Positions 43,501 through 55,060 of a DNA stretch of 64,000 bases are shown piece after piece. Under the pieces are notes generated by a model that saw only the letters and a list, made by a program, of their open reading frames with translations, did not search any database and was not told the origin of the DNA. Every line of letters begins with the position of its first letter. The first letter of the stretch is position 1. The position numbers were made by a program, and so were the translations under genes. Source of the stretch: Lolium rigidum (Eukaryota; Streptophyta; Magnoliopsida; Poales; Poaceae); assembly GCF_022539505.1 (NCBI RefSeq), contig NC_061508.1, positions 60,645,754-60,709,753 of the forward strand, given 5' to 3'.

Positions 43501-44889
43501 GCCACAAATCAGGGCATAGTTTCCAGGATTCGTGCCAGTTGAACTCCAAATTATTACCGCCCTCAAAAAAAAAAATCATTTCATTGTGCAGAATTAAGTT
43601 CTTCTCTTGAGCTTGAGGACAACAACCCTTTCTTTAAAAGAGGGTTCACTCTAAAAATCAGCAATAGTAATAACAAACAAGGAAAATTGGAGAAACATAA
43701 CATTCTGTCGCTCCAACTGATTACAGCAATGAACTAAATGAAGATTGAGGAGTGCAAAGATAGGGCATAGCGAATCCCAGGCTCTCAGCCTCCTACAGTA
43801 TTTTCTTAAGAAATTCTTGTCCTGCTGTTGCACTGAATTATGATCAGTTTATCCACAGTGGTATCTGCAATAGTCTTCAAGAGTTAAGGTGCAATGGTCT
43901 TCAGGAGTTCAGGTCATGCCAATATGTTCTCTTTCTTCGTTCCCTTTTTTCTTTATGCATGACCAACACCAGCAAGGCACCAGATGACGATTAATTAGAG
44001 AGGTTTGACCTGAGACATCAGCAAGCAAGCCTAGCATGATGGTGTGTCAACAGCTACAAGTTCTGCCTGTTACAGTGTAGGGCTGCAACTTGTCCAGTGA
44101 GGCTAAACTGAATTTACACTAGAACACATGTACTAGAAAATGACACATATTCAGGTGCACAGAAGTGACAGGCAACTAGGCAAGTCAATATCTGATATAA
44201 GATACGATATTTGGCCTCAACGGCCACTAATCAACATCTGATATAAGATACGGAATTTGGCCTCAACTGCCACAATCAGGACACAGTTTCTAGGATTCAT
44301 GCCAGTTGAAGTCCAAATTATTCCCTCTCTCCCGAAAACAAACTCCATATCATTGTGCATAATTATGTTCTTCTCTTGAACTTGAGGACAACAATTTTTT
44401 ATATCGTCATGCGTGAAAGGAGGTTAACTCTAAAATCGGCAACGGTAATAATAAACAAAGATAAGTGGAAGAACATAAGAGTGCAACTATTACCGTCATC
44501 CGTCGATCCAACTGATTACAGCAATTAACTAAATGAAGATTGAGGAGAACAAAGATTTTTTTTTTTGCGGGGGAGAACAGAGATAGGGCATAGCAAGTCT
44601 CAGACACTCAGCCTCCTACAGTATTTTCATAAGAAATTCTTGTCCAGCCTCCTACAAGTGGATAAACATGATGCGATAGTCTTCAGGAGCTAAGGTGCAT
44701 ATGAGGGCCATACAGTATACTCCATGATCCTTCATGGACTGCAGAATACAACATCCTGCCTACCTTGAAGATTTACCTTGCCCTTCATCTTACAGAACAG
44801 TTGCTACTCTCCGATAATTTCACATTATCTGCTTAAAATCCACTAATAACAAATCAATCAACCTTGACAAAACCCTCACAGTGCAACGG
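43501..44889. repeat. Tandemly repeated 3' flank of the F-box/LRR gene, unit 1
   Basis: A block containing CTCAGCCTCCTACAGTATTT and GAACTAAATGAAGATTGAG occurs at about 43540-43830 and again, degenerate, at about 44270-44650. The same pair recurs at 50200-50540 and 50960-51330. No gene lies in it; it is 3' flank copied with the F-box genes. Confidence 0.7.
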
Positions 44890-46711
44890 CTCAATTGCAC
44901 TATCATCAGGCTCACTGAGAATTATCTGGAGCGTTCGGCGAGGCCTTTCTGAGAGACAATAGTTTTGTTTCAATAAATTGGGGTGTATCCATATGGTCCT
45001 TCTTGAGCCCTTTGGGCTGATTTTTTCTTGGCCGCGATCCTTTTTGGTGATTAATTGTGGGAGTAAATAGTATCAGCTGGTTGAGACGAGTAGACTTCTT
45101 CAGCACAAGCCTTACCAGCCGCATCCCATTGTCGCGACCCCTGAAATTAATCATCTTCAGCAACATAAGGTTCTCAAAAGCCTCTGATTGATATTCGTCT
45201 AGCTCAGCTTCCTCGGTGGCTCTCCCTCTGACAGCTCTTCCACTGGCCGATCTCTTCCTCTGATTCTGATCCCTGATAGTTCTTTCTTTGGAGCACATTG
45301 ATAGCCCCTTGCCGGAAGCTGCAAGAGGGCATAGTAATAAGCATCAAACCAACCAAGCACAGCAAGAGAAAGCAACAAAAACATGAAATACTATCTGAAT
45401 GCATTTCTCAAGGTCATCCGGCAATTTCTTTAGCAGGTGTCTATCAACCAGGGTCCATAAAAATGAGTATATAAGAGCTGTGGTTCACCTGCACAAATAG
45501 CCTCTCCAATCGAGGGCCGCAGCAGTTCATGAGGAAAACATAAATGTCATCCAGGTTTTCATTGGACATTGCAAACATCAGCAGCTGAAGCTCTTTCAAA
45601 TTTTGCAACTTGCAAGGTGCGGCATTGCCGGCAACCGATCCGGCACGAGCACCGGCGGACACCGTCCGCAAGGTGGAGCAAACAACAAGGTTATGAGTAA
45701 GTTAGTACTCGGAATCAACGGGCTGGCATGAAATGCAGGTGGGCGACGAACCTGTAGGGCGCTGCTGCAGAGGGTAAGCACAGTGAGGTTGGACAGGTTT
45801 GTGAGTAGTTCAAGCCAGTTCCTGCGCAGATCATCAGAGCATGGTCCCGGTGCATAACACACACGCGTCCACTCGCGAGCGGGTCGCCTGAAGCAGATGC
45901 AAAGGTCGGCAAGCTCCGAGGTGACCGGGATGCTATAGGCAGCAATGTAGGCTCCGCTGTAACGGAGTGACCGGAGGCTGGATGCCCCGTAGGCAGATAT
46001 ACTGGTGAGCATTGGGCATTCTGCAACGGTGAAGCTCGCCAGGTGAGCCCCAGCCCCCACGATGCTGACGAAGTTCAGGCCTGCGCAGTAGCGCAAGTCG
46101 AGGCTGCGGAGGAGGGGCAACCGGCGATAAGGCGTTGGACTGTCATGTTGGAGACGTAGACGCGGCGGAGCTGGATGACCTCGAGGGCGGGGAAGGCACA
46201 AGTGCGGAGCGGGTTGCAGATGGTGATGCCGCGGAGGGAGAGGCGCGTGAGGTGGGGGTCGTCCGGCTGGAGGCGGAACTGGAAGTCGAAGATGGGGAAC
46301 GTTGGGTCGACGTAGTGGACGCGCAGGTCCTCGACGGCGCAGGCGGCGGCGTAGTCGACGCAGCCGGCGGAAATCCTCCGCGCCGAGTTCGCCGATGCCG
46401 AAGGAAAGGGCGAACCGATCGAGGCGCCGCAGCCCGCGCCGCTCGAGGGCTTCGGTAATCGGTTGCGAGGACTCGTAGGCGGCGAAGCGGACGTCGAGGG
46501 AGGAGGGCGCCGGCCAGCGGCGCGTCCAGAGCGCCTCCCACTGGGTGGAGAGCACGCCCGTGCGGATGGCGGACTTGAGGGGGAGGAGGCAGAGAACCTG
46601 CAGCCGCAGCGCCTCCGGCAGCCGCGAGAGGCGGTCCTCCGCGCTCGGTTGTCCTTCCTCGTCCTCCTGCCGCGTCTTCGTGCCGCCGTCGGGATGGGGC
46701 GCCGCCGCCAT
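44890..46711 (-). pseudogene. F-box/LRR protein gene, copy 1 (frameshifted as assembled)
   Basis: F-box proteins of this type are substrate adaptors of SCF ubiquitin ligases. The minus-strand ATG at 46711 (MAAAPHPDGGTKTRQEDEEG) is followed by the F-box RLSRLPEALRLQVLCLLPLK and the plant-typical SAIRTGVLSTQWEALWTRRW. Leucine-rich repeat sequence follows (HLTRLSLRGITICNPLRTCA, LTVLTLCSSALQ). Exon 1 ends at a donor at 45751 (CTACAG/GTTCG). Exon 2, about 45665-45489, encodes LKELQLLMFAMSNENLDDIY. The last exon, from about 45318, encodes ENLMLLKMINFRG and KKSTRLNQLILFTP. Two compensating frameshifts (about 46370 and 46110) and one near 44930 break it. The exon 2 acceptor reads CTTGCGG rather than CTTGCAG. 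Confidence 0.78.
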
Positions 46712-46919
46712 TTCTCCCCTTGATCGCGGGCGGACGGCTCACCACCGCTGATATTTTGGACCGGGCCTGCCAAGCTCGTACCGATCGATCGGCCCAAAAA
46801 ATGACACTGCAGCTTCGGTTTCTGTATTTTTCTCCTTCCTTCAAAGATTTTTTTCCTTCTTCCTTTTATAAGAATTTCATTATCCCTTTCTTTAATATAC
46901 CGTGACAATACCACGACAG

Positions 46920-47493
46920 TTAACCCTCTCAAGTGGCACAGCTGCTCGAAGCGCGGGCCGCCGGGGCCGTTAAGGGTAGCGATGCGAAGCACCTTGCGGT
47001 TCCCAGTGGAGAAATCCCGCCAGGGCGTTTAGCTAGGCTGAGGCCAGTGGCCCGCCCACTGCCCCGCCGGTGGGTCGAGATCGTCGACCGGCAAGGCAGA
47101 GATGGCGCAGGTGTCGGGTCGACCACACGGACACGGTTGCTGTTTCCGGTCCGGAAAAGATAGAACGGCCCCGAAGCGTTGGCACTGGCAGCACCCCTTC
47201 TTCCACGGCCGCTGGGACGTTTATCTGCTTGATGATGTTGCCGGACAAGTCCACCACGTCGATGTGGTTCTCAGCGCCGTCAAGGGTGAGTAAAGGGGCG
47301 GGTGCAAGGCAGCGTGTGCCTTGACGAAGGACGGTTCGGAGACGATGGAGCGCCACGACCGGCAGACCTCGCGCAAGCGGCGCAGCGACATGGACGGGAC
47401 GCGCATCAGGATCTCCTCCACCACGTCCAGAGGCAGCGCGACGCAGATGGTTTCCGCGGCGGAGACCTTTGATCGCTTGCTCGCCGACTCCAT
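46920..47493 (-). pseudogene. F-box gene with F-box-associated region, 5' fragment
   Basis: The minus-strand ATG at 47493 (MESASKRSKVSAAETICVAL) leads into a good F-box: LPLDVVEEILMRVPSMSLRR then LREVCRSWRSIVSEPSFVKA. After a frameshift near 47300, HIDVVDLSGNIIKQINVPAA and later LRIATLNGPGGPRFEQLCHL align with the genes at 48.3-49.4 and 58.1-59.4 kb. The sequence then runs out at about 46920 into the 5' flank of the F-box/LRR gene, so the C-terminal half is missing. It is a truncated paralogue. An SCF adaptor role would need only the F-box, but expression is unknown. Confidence 0.75.
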
Positions 47494-48316
47494 CGATATC
47501 GATCAGTTCTTCCCGAGATGCGCGTCGCGCGTTCTCTTAAGTTCTTCGTTTCGTTCGAAAAGGGCTTGGTGATTTCGTTATCAATAATCCTAGACTTACG
47601 GATTGCCTGGCTTACGGAAACTCTACGGACGGACGTGGCATGGTTTGGTTGGCTGTTGGTTATTCTAGACTCTCGACCATCCATACCGATTGGGAAACTA
47701 ACACGGATATGGAGTCCACTAGACATCGGAGAACATCTCTGCCGTGCCGCACGTAAACTCAATCTCTGCCTTGTGCCCGTCCGGCCTCCGTCTAGCAACA
47801 TACTCCTTGCGGAACCTTGCTTATGCAGGTTGGTGTTCTATGCAGAAAAGAAAAGCAGGTCATATTTCCTATGCAGAGCTCAGCATGACAACTTTGTAAG
47901 TTATGGACTCATAGCTTTTCTCTCTGCATGGTCCATAATTCTCATGCTCCAACTTTGTTGATGGATCATGATGCATCATGGTCAAGTAAAACATGATGAT
48001 CATGGTCAAGTAAAAAAAAGGCAACACTCCATTAATTGTTCTCTCACTCGTCTAGGTATAGAACGAAGGCTTTTTCAACTAGGCAACACCCACCAAACGG
48101 TCCTAGCTTAATAGTTAGTTAGACAGCTTGATATGATATCGGGAGATGAAATGGATCTAGAACGGGCCAGAACCAAAAAAAGCACAGGAAAAATGAAATC
48201 AACTGATCATACTTGATAGGCTATTCAAAAATATTTATAACAATAGGCAAATCAAACCATGATGCATCATGGTCAAGTAAAAAAAGCAAAACTCTATTAA
48301 TTGTTCACGCATTCGT
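47494..48316. other. Intergenic DNA with local duplication
   Basis: No gene is supported. TGATGCATCATGGTCAAGTA and CGTCTAGGTATA-AACGAAGGC occur at about 47968-48075 and again at 48258-48340, a local duplication of the 3' end of the F-box gene. The block around 48060-48240 recurs at about 57890-58080. Confidence 0.6.
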
Positions 48317-49428
48317 CTAGGTATATAACGAAGGCTTTTTCACGTATATACCAACAATTCGGCGATCACCAATTTGTGGTAAATCTGCATACACCTTGGT
48401 TCTCGGGTCATAAACTCGTGTCCACCATAGGGGCAGTTTTACCGCCCAGCTCACATAGTACGAAAAGACAATTCTACCATCATCCAACTCCATCACTTGC
48501 CTGATGTCCATCTCTAAGGACATATAAGGACAAGGCTCAAGCAATTCTCGTCTTACCGCATGTTTCTTGACCCAAATGTCTTTCTCCAAGTCTTCCGCGA
48601 ACCAAAACTCCATACTTCTGTCATCAAAATCGCAATACACCACGACTACCAAGGTGTTGTTCAGCTCTGCCAGTACGCGCCGACATGTACCAATGGAGGT
48701 CTTCATTTCAGGTGGCCCTCGAAGCTTCGCCGGCCTCCACTGCTCCTTCTCGAGGTCGAACGACGCTATGCTATCTATCTTCATGTTGTACATCATGCGA
48801 TTGCAGGGATAGGAGGTGTCGCAGTTGGTGAAGTCGTTGCCCGCCAGGAAAAAGACGAAGCCTTGTATGGTGACGCCATGGAAGTCTACATTGGCGGGGG
48901 GCTCGGCCTCTCCCTCCAACATTACCATTCCCGGTTGTCATCATCGTCACCAAGGGTTAGCACGTGACACAGTTGCTTGAAGGGCGAGGACAAGGGGTCG
49001 ACACGACCAGCTGTTTTGCCGGTAAGTATGTGGAGCACCTCGTGATGCCTAGTGGAAGCGGCTCGCCCGAGCACATAATCGGTTTTGACGAACCTTACTG
49101 GGTGCGACAGTGTGAGCCTGCCGAGATCGTCGGACGGCAAGGTGAATACGGTGCCGGAGTCTGGGTCGACCATACGGATGCGGTTGTTTGCCTGGAAAAG
49201 GAATGATGAACCGGGGTTCGTGGGCAGCACCGCTTCTTCCTCGGGCGTTGCGAGGACGCGTATCTGCTTGATGATGTGGCCGGCGAAGTCCACGACGTCG
49301 ATTTTGTTGTCGTTCTCGGCGAGGGCGAGGATGATGGCTGGGCGAAAGGCGGCGTGCATCTTGAGGAAGGGCGGGTCGGAGAGGAGGCTGGCAACATGGC
49401 TTGGCGAACTCGCACCTCGCCACGGCAC
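48317..49428 (-). pseudogene. F-box-associated (FBA) domain gene without its F-box, copy 1
   Basis: The minus strand reads SLLSDPPFLKMHAAFRPAII, NKIDVVDFAGHIIKQIRVLA, FLFQANNRIRMVDPDSGTVF, then, after a stop and frameshift near 48925, DFHGVTIQGFVFFLAGNDFT, SMEFWFAEDLEKDIWVKKHA and VYDPRTKVYADLPQIGDRRI to a stop at 48317. This is the F-box-associated repeat region of grass F-box proteins that binds substrates. Compared with 58.1-59.4 kb the first 50 residues, including the F-box, are replaced upstream of about 49394 by unrelated sequence. Without an F-box it could not join an SCF complex. It retains the full C-terminus, unlike copy 2. Confidence 0.78.
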
Positions 49429-49810
49429 TCTCGGCCCTCGCGTGGCACGGGAGGGACCGGCATGCGCCTAGAGTTGAGGTACCAACCTCCTCCAGGCAGG
49501 CTAGCGTCTGGCCAGGCACCGGCCGGTTTTCCTCCCAGAGGCGGCACACGAACTCGATGCGGACGTACCGCCCGACCCACGGCATTTTGCCGGACCGCGA
49601 GCCGTTAGCCTCGTGGTCGTTCTTGGTTTTGCGGAACGGCCAAGATTTCTTCCCCATGGCGACGGTCGGGTGGATACGGCGGATTCTGGCAATGGTGTGG
49701 TCGAGAAAATGGGCGCCGCCTGCGAACCTTAAAGACTCGAACGCCGCTATCTCGCCTTCGATGTCTTGCCACTGCGACGCCACCCACCAGCGCACGTGCA
49801 CGGAAGCCAA
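49394..49810 (-). CDS. Unrecognised ORF fused upstream of the FBA gene
   Basis: The minus-strand ATG at 49810 opens MASVHVRWWVASQWQDIEGE, then AFESLRFAGGAHFLDHTIAR, MPWVGRYVRIEFVCRLWEEN and RPVPGQTLACLEEVGTS. It is GC-rich and open for about 140 codons, then runs out of frame into the FBA gene. I do not recognise a domain. The DNA is not present in the paralogue at 59.2-59.4 kb. It may be a gene fragment brought in by a transposon or the 5' end of a neighbouring gene joined by deletion. Confidence that it is translated is low. Confidence 0.35.
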
Positions 49811-49859
49811 GTCGCGCCATTAACGGGCCCCTGAAAAGTTGCAGCGTGCCGTCTATAAG

Positions 49860-50200
49860 TTAGCCACGCTGAAGACGAAACATCCGTGCCGCTGCTAGGC
49901 GGGCCCGTGCGAGAAGCATGCGGGCGACCCCGTGCCGCATATTTGTGCCGCATTTGCGTCTGACACTATACGTCGGGTCCGGATCTGACACTATACGTCG
50001 GGCCGCTGGAACGTGGTACAAACTCCTTTTCGGTCTACGCTGTCGCAAACGGACGCCCGTTGAAGATGCGCTTAGGGTATACTAAATTTACAGTAGAACT
50101 AGAACAAATGTACTCGAAAATGACACATATTCAGGTGCACAGAAGTGACAGGCAAGTCAACATCTAATATAAGATACGGAATTTGGCCTCAGCTGCCACA
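49860..50200. other. Junction region without gene
   Basis: A duplicated ACACTATACGTCGGGTC/GC unit (about 49962-50002) and CGCAAACGGACGCCCGTTGA suggest a decayed DNA-transposon end; after about 50080 the unit-2 copy of the 44.1-kb flank begins. Confidence 0.4.
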
Positions 50201-51540
50201 ATCAGGGCATAGTTTCCAGGATTCATGCCAGTTAAAGTCGAAATTATTACCGCCCTCGGGAAAAAAAATCATATCATTGTGCAGAATTAAGTTCTTCTCT
50301 TGAGCTTGAGGACAACAACCCTTTCTTTAAAAGGGGGTTCACTCTAAAAATCAGCAATAGTAATAACAAACAAGGAAAATTGGAAAAACATAACATTTCA
50401 ACTATTACTGCCGCTCCAACTGATAGCAATGAACTAAATGAAGATTGAGTGCAAAGATAGGGCATAGCAAATCCCAGGCTCTCAGCCTCCTACAGTATTT
50501 TCTTAAGAAATTTTTGTCCTGCTGTTGCACTCAATTATGATCAGTTTATCCACAGTGGATAAGCATGGTATCTGCAATAGTCTTCAGGAGTTAAGGTGCA
50601 ATAGTCTTCAGGAGTTCATGCCACGCCAATATGTTCTCTTTCTTCGTTCCTTCTTTCTTTATGCATGACCAACACCAGCAAGGCACCAGATGACGATTAA
50701 TTAGAGAAGTTTGACCTGAGACATCAGCAAGCAGGCCTAGCATGATGGTGTCAACAGCTACAAGTTCTTCTGTTAGCCTGTTACAGTGTAGGGCTGCAAA
50801 AAACTTGTCCAGTGAGGCTAAACTGAATTTACAGTAGAACACATGTACTAGAAAATGACACATATTCAGGTGCACAGAAGTGACAGGCAACTAGGCAAAT
50901 CAAGATCTGATAAGATATGAAATTTGGCCTCAACGGCCACAAATCAACATCTGATATAAGATACGGAATTTGGCCTCAACTGCCACAATCAGGGCACAGT
51001 TTCTAGGATTCATGCCAGTTGAAGTCCAGATTATTCCCTCTCTACCAAAAACAAACTCCATATCATTGTGCATAATTATGTTCTTCTCTTGAACTTGAGG
51101 ACAACAATTTTTTATATCGTCATGCGTGAAAGGAGGTTAACTCTAAAATCGGTAATGGTAATAATAAACAAGGAAAAGTGGAAGAACATAACATTGCAAC
51201 TATTATTGTCGTCTGTCGATCCAACTGATTACAGCAATGAACTAAATGAAGATTGAGGAGAACAAGTCTCATACACCCAGCCTCCTACAGTATTTTCATA
51301 AGAAATTCTTGTCCAGCCTCCTACAGTGGATAAACATGCTGCGATAATCTTCAGGAGTTAAGGTGCATATGAGGGCCATACAAGTATACTCCATGATCCT
51401 TCATGGACTACAGAATACAACATCCTGCCTACCTTGAAGATTTACTTTGCCCTCCATCTTACGGAACAGTTGCTACTCTCCGATAATTTCACATTATCTC
51501 GCTTAAAATCCACTACTAACAAATCAATCAACCTTGACAA
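50201..51540. repeat. Tandemly repeated 3' flank of the F-box/LRR gene, unit 2
   Basis: This is a copy of 43501-44889 with the same internal duplication. No gene is seen. Confidence 0.7.
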
Positions 51541-51545
51541 AACCC

Positions 51546-53390
51546 TCACAAGTGCAACGGCTCAATTGCACTATCATCGGGCTCACCGAGAATTATCCGA
51601 GCATTCGGCGAGGCCTTTCCGAGAGACAATACTTTTGTTTCAATAAATTGGGGTGTATCCATATGGTCCTTCTTGAGCCCTTTGGGCTGATTTTTTCTTG
51701 ACCATGACCCTTTTGGGAGATTACTTGTGGGAGTAAATAGTATCAGCTGGTTGAGACGAGTAGACTTCTTCAGCACAAGCCTTACCAGCCGCATCTCATT
51801 GTCGTGACCCCTGAAATTAATCATCTTCAGCAACATAAGGTTCTCAAAAGCCTCTGATTGATCTTCGTCTAGCTCAGCTTCCTCAGGTGGCTCTACCTGA
51901 AACAGCTCTTCCAAAGTGGCCGATCTCTTCCTCTCGATTCTCGATCCCCGATAGTTCTTTCTTTGGAGCACATTGATAGCCCCTTGCCGGAAGCTGCAAG
52001 AGGGCATAGTAATAAGCATTCAAACCAACCAAGCACAGCAAGAGAAAGCAACAAAAACATGAAATACTATCTGAATGCATTTCTCAAGGTCATCCGGCAA
52101 TTTCTTTAGCAGTGCATATCAACCAGGGTCCATAAAAATGATATATAAGAGCTGTGGTTCACCCGCACAAATAGCCTCTCCAATCGAGGGCCGCAGCAGT
52201 TCATGAGGAAAACATAAATGTCATCCAGGTTTTCATTGGACATTGCAAACATCAGCAGCTGAAGTTCTCTCAAATTGTGCAACTTGCAAGGTGCGGCATT
52301 GCCAAGCAACTCGATCCGCACGAGCACCGGCAGACACCGTCTCGCAAGGTGGAGCAAACAACAAGGTTATGAGTAAGTTAGTACTCGGAATCAACGGGCT
52401 GCATGAAGTGCGGGTGGGCGACGAACCTGTAGAGCGCTGCTGCAGAGGGTAAGCACGGTGAGGTTGGACAGGTTTGTGAGTAGTTCAAGCCGGTTCCTGC
52501 GCGGATCATCAGAGCATGGTCCCGGTGCATAACACACAGGCGTCCACTCGCGAGCGGGTCGCCTGAAGAATATGCAAAGGTCAGCGAGCTCCGAGGTGGC
52601 TGGGATGCTATAGGCAGCAATGTAGGCTCCGCTGTAGCGGAGTGACCGGAGGCTGGATGCCCCGTAGGCAGATATACTGGTGAGCAGTGGGCATTCTGCA
52701 ACGGTGAAGCTCGTCAGGTGAGCCCCAGCCCCCACGATGCTGACGAAGTTCAGGCCTGCGCGATGAGCGCAAGTCGAGGCTGCGGAGGAGGGGGCAACCG
52801 GCGACAAGGCGTTGGACTGTCATGTTGGAGACGTAGACGCGGCGGAGCTGGATGACCTCGAGGGCGGGGAAGGCACAAGTGCGGAGCGGGTTGCGGATGG
52901 TGATGCCGCGGAGGGAGAGGCGCGTGAGGTGGGGGTCGTCCGGCTGGAGGCGGAACTCGAAGTCCAAGTTGGGGAACGTTGGGTCGACGTAGTGGACGCG
53001 CAGGTCTTCGACGGCGCAGGCGGCGGCGTAGTCCAGGCAGCGGCGGAAGTCCGCGCGTCGAGTTCGCCGATGCCGAAGGAAAGGGCGAACCGATCGAGGC
53101 GCCGCAGCCCGCGCCGCTCGAGGGCTTCGGTGACCGGTTGCGAGGACTCGTAGGCGGCGAAGCGGACGTCGAGGAGGAGGGCGGCGGCCAGCGGCGCGTC
53201 CCGCAGCGCCTCCCACCGGGTGGAGAGCACGCCCGTGCGGATGGCGGACTTGAGCGGGGAGGAGGCAGAGAACCCGCAACCGCAGCGCCTCCGGCAGCGC
53301 CGAGATGCGGTCCTCCGCTCCTGGTTGTCCTTCCTCGTCCTCCTGCCGCGTCTCCGTGCCGCCGTCAGGATGGGACGCCGCCGCCGCCAT
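51546..53390 (-). pseudogene. F-box/LRR protein gene, copy 2 (frameshifted as assembled)
   Basis: This is a paralogue of 44890-46711. The ATG at 53390 (MAAAASHPDGGTETRQEDEE) precedes RISALPEALRLRVLCLLP, where a frameshift moves the F-box continuation LKSAIRTGVLSTRWEALRDA to another frame. Further shifts follow near 53050 and 52770. LRR sequence is well kept (NLDFEFRLQPDDPHLTRLSL, LEVIQLRRVYVSNMTVQRLV). Exon 2 (about 52340-52165) encodes LRELQLLMFAMSNENLDDIY. The last exon is intact to its stop at 51546 (ARIILGEPDDSAIEPLHL). The exon 2 acceptor reads CTTGCGAG where CTTGCAG is expected, and the other copy has CTTGCGG. The gene could be functional if the shifts are consensus errors. Confidence 0.78.
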
Positions 53391-53429
53391 TTCTCCCTTG
53401 ACTGCGGACGGCTCACCACCGGTTAACAC

Positions 53430-53699
53430 TCCGAGCGCTGATATTTTGGACCGGGCCTGCCAAGCTCGTACCGATCGACCGGCCCAAAAATGACACTGCT
53501 TGTCTTCGGTTTCAGTATTTTTCTTCTTCCTTCAAAGATTTTTTTCCTTCTTCTTTTTTAAGATTTTCCTTCTCCCTTTTAAGATAAAGAAAAGATAAGA
53601 CTCATCCACCCTCTCAAAAAGGGAAAAAAGGGACTCTGCTTGTGTCTGGTTTGTGAGGGCATATTCTACTAAAAAAATGTGTGCCCTAAAGAAAAATAA
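53430..53699. other. 5' flank of F-box/LRR copy 2
   Basis: The first 150 bases copy the flank at 46745-46890 (GATATTTTGGACCGGGCCTG). No gene is seen. Confidence 0.6.
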
Positions 53700-53895
53700 A
53701 AGAGGTGCTTTTCAGGCATAGCCTATGAAATGGACGGACTATTGTACAATAGGGTGTGCAGTCGCCTGCACGTTCGGTTATAACAACTATCAAACTCAGC
53801 CAAAAAGATAATTTTGCCAACCCCACGAATTGAACTCACGATCTGTGCCATACAGTACACATAAACCACTGAGGTGTTAGACCATTCTTGTAAGT
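53700..53895 (-). mobile_element. tRNA-derived SINE-like element
   Basis: On the minus strand an A-box-like CACCTCAGTGG (about 53876-53886) is followed about 35 bases later by a B-box-like GAGTTCAATTCG (about 53826-53837), in the order and spacing of Pol III type 2 promoters, as in the grass Au-type SINEs. No TSD or tail was located. Confidence 0.5.
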
Positions 53896-53912
53896 AAACA
53901 CGTTCAACCTTA

Positions 53913-54191
53913 CTTCCTCCGTCCTCAAGTAAGTGAACATTTAGCTCTAAATTTTATCCACAAAAAAATATGCTCCTATCTTCTCAATGCATTTTAATTA
54001 CTTTTCTCTTATTGCACCGAAATCAAACCCAGTAATATTAAGTGCATGTTTTTCTTGTATTCTACATGCACTTAGCTTATTAGAGGTGAAAAATTAAAGA
54101 GAAGAGATACATGTTCTTAATGTATTTTTTACTCCACTTCATAATTTATCATAGAAAACCCGCGTGTACACTTATTTGTGGACGAAGGGAG
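53913..54191. mobile_element. Stowaway-like MITE
   Basis: It is 279 bp, with ends CTTCCTCCGTCCTCAAGTAA and its near inverse CTTATTTGTGGACGAAGGGAG, flanked by TA at 53911-53912 and 54192-54193. Confidence 0.85.
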
Positions 54192-54532
54192 TATTTGACT
54201 TGGTGCGTGAAGTGAGCCGGCCTTAGTAAGTGACGGAGGCGAGTTTTTTTCATTGTTTGGTTTATTTCAGTTTAACTGAATTATTTCGGTTATTAACCGA
54301 ATTAACTGGAAGTCTTATGGTTATCTGTTTTGCTAACTGTAACCTTAACCAAAAACCATAAAAACCATAAAAACCATCATCCGGTTTTGGTTAGGTTTTT
54401 CGGTTCGGTTATGCACAACCGGAGTGTGCACACTTGTTGATCTTCACGTGTGATCAAAGTTGTCAAGTACCTTTATAAGTACATATACAGGGGGCCACAA
54501 TCAGATTTTATTCAATATCGACCAACCTAACA
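54192..54532. other. A/T-rich low-complexity DNA
   Basis: Repeated AACCGAA, CCATAAAAA and GGTTTTGGTT words, no gene. Confidence 0.6.
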
Positions 54533-55060
54533 ATGACGATAATTAACATAGATGAGATCAAGAGATACATTGGCGCGAGGTGGGTAACTGCAACGGAGGT
54601 GATGTGGAGGAAGTTATGTGATAATTCGCCCGTGGTCCTGTAAGTGTCGCTTCATCTCCTAAATATGCACATGGTCACTTTCAAAGGTTGAGAGGACCTG
54701 AATGAAGTTCTCGCCCACGATAATGTAGAGAGTTCAATGCTGATAGGGTATTTCATGGCTAATAATAATCATCCATGGACTCGACATATTTTGTACAGAG
54801 ATTTTCCTAGAAGCTTCACATGACTAAAAGTATTGGAATCCAAGTCAAGAGCGTCATGAAGTAGGTCGAATCGTGTCTCGTCCATCCAACCGACGGGGAT
54901 AGATACTTTCTGAGGGTGCTGCTAAACCACGTAACAGGATCGGCATCCTTCGATGATCTTAAAACCTTTGAAGGTTTTGCTTCCTTATGCATCCATGTGC
55001 TACTTGAACCAAAAGTCTGAAGTGATGGAAAGAGTTAGGCAATCTACTTATACATTTCAA
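54533..55060 (+). pseudogene. Helitron helicase (PIF1-like Rep/helicase) remnant
   Basis: Plus-strand fragments in changing frames read INIDEIKRYIGARWVTATEV then MWRKLCDNSPVVL, HDNVESSMLIGYFMANNNHP, WTRHILYRDFPRSFT, and SFDDLKTFEGF-like sequence near 54935. This is the conserved segment of plant Helitron proteins just before the helicase (DEI..F.DARYV...EA.WR; LT.YF..N...P.AR.L.Y.DFP). Stops and shifts show decay. The Rep and helicase catalytic motifs are not present and no Helitron ends were found. Confidence 0.72.

Noticed and set aside
46135..46723. Plus-strand frames (GC-rich, Glu/Gly-rich) opposite the F-box/LRR gene
   Set aside because: They are antisense to conserved F-box and LRR sequence and are repeated opposite copy 2, as expected for shadows.
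43501..51330. CRISPR-like or satellite interpretation of the repeated 43.5-51.3 kb blocks
   Set aside because: The repeats are few, hundreds of bases long and explained by tandem and segmental duplication of the F-box flank; the window is eukaryotic.
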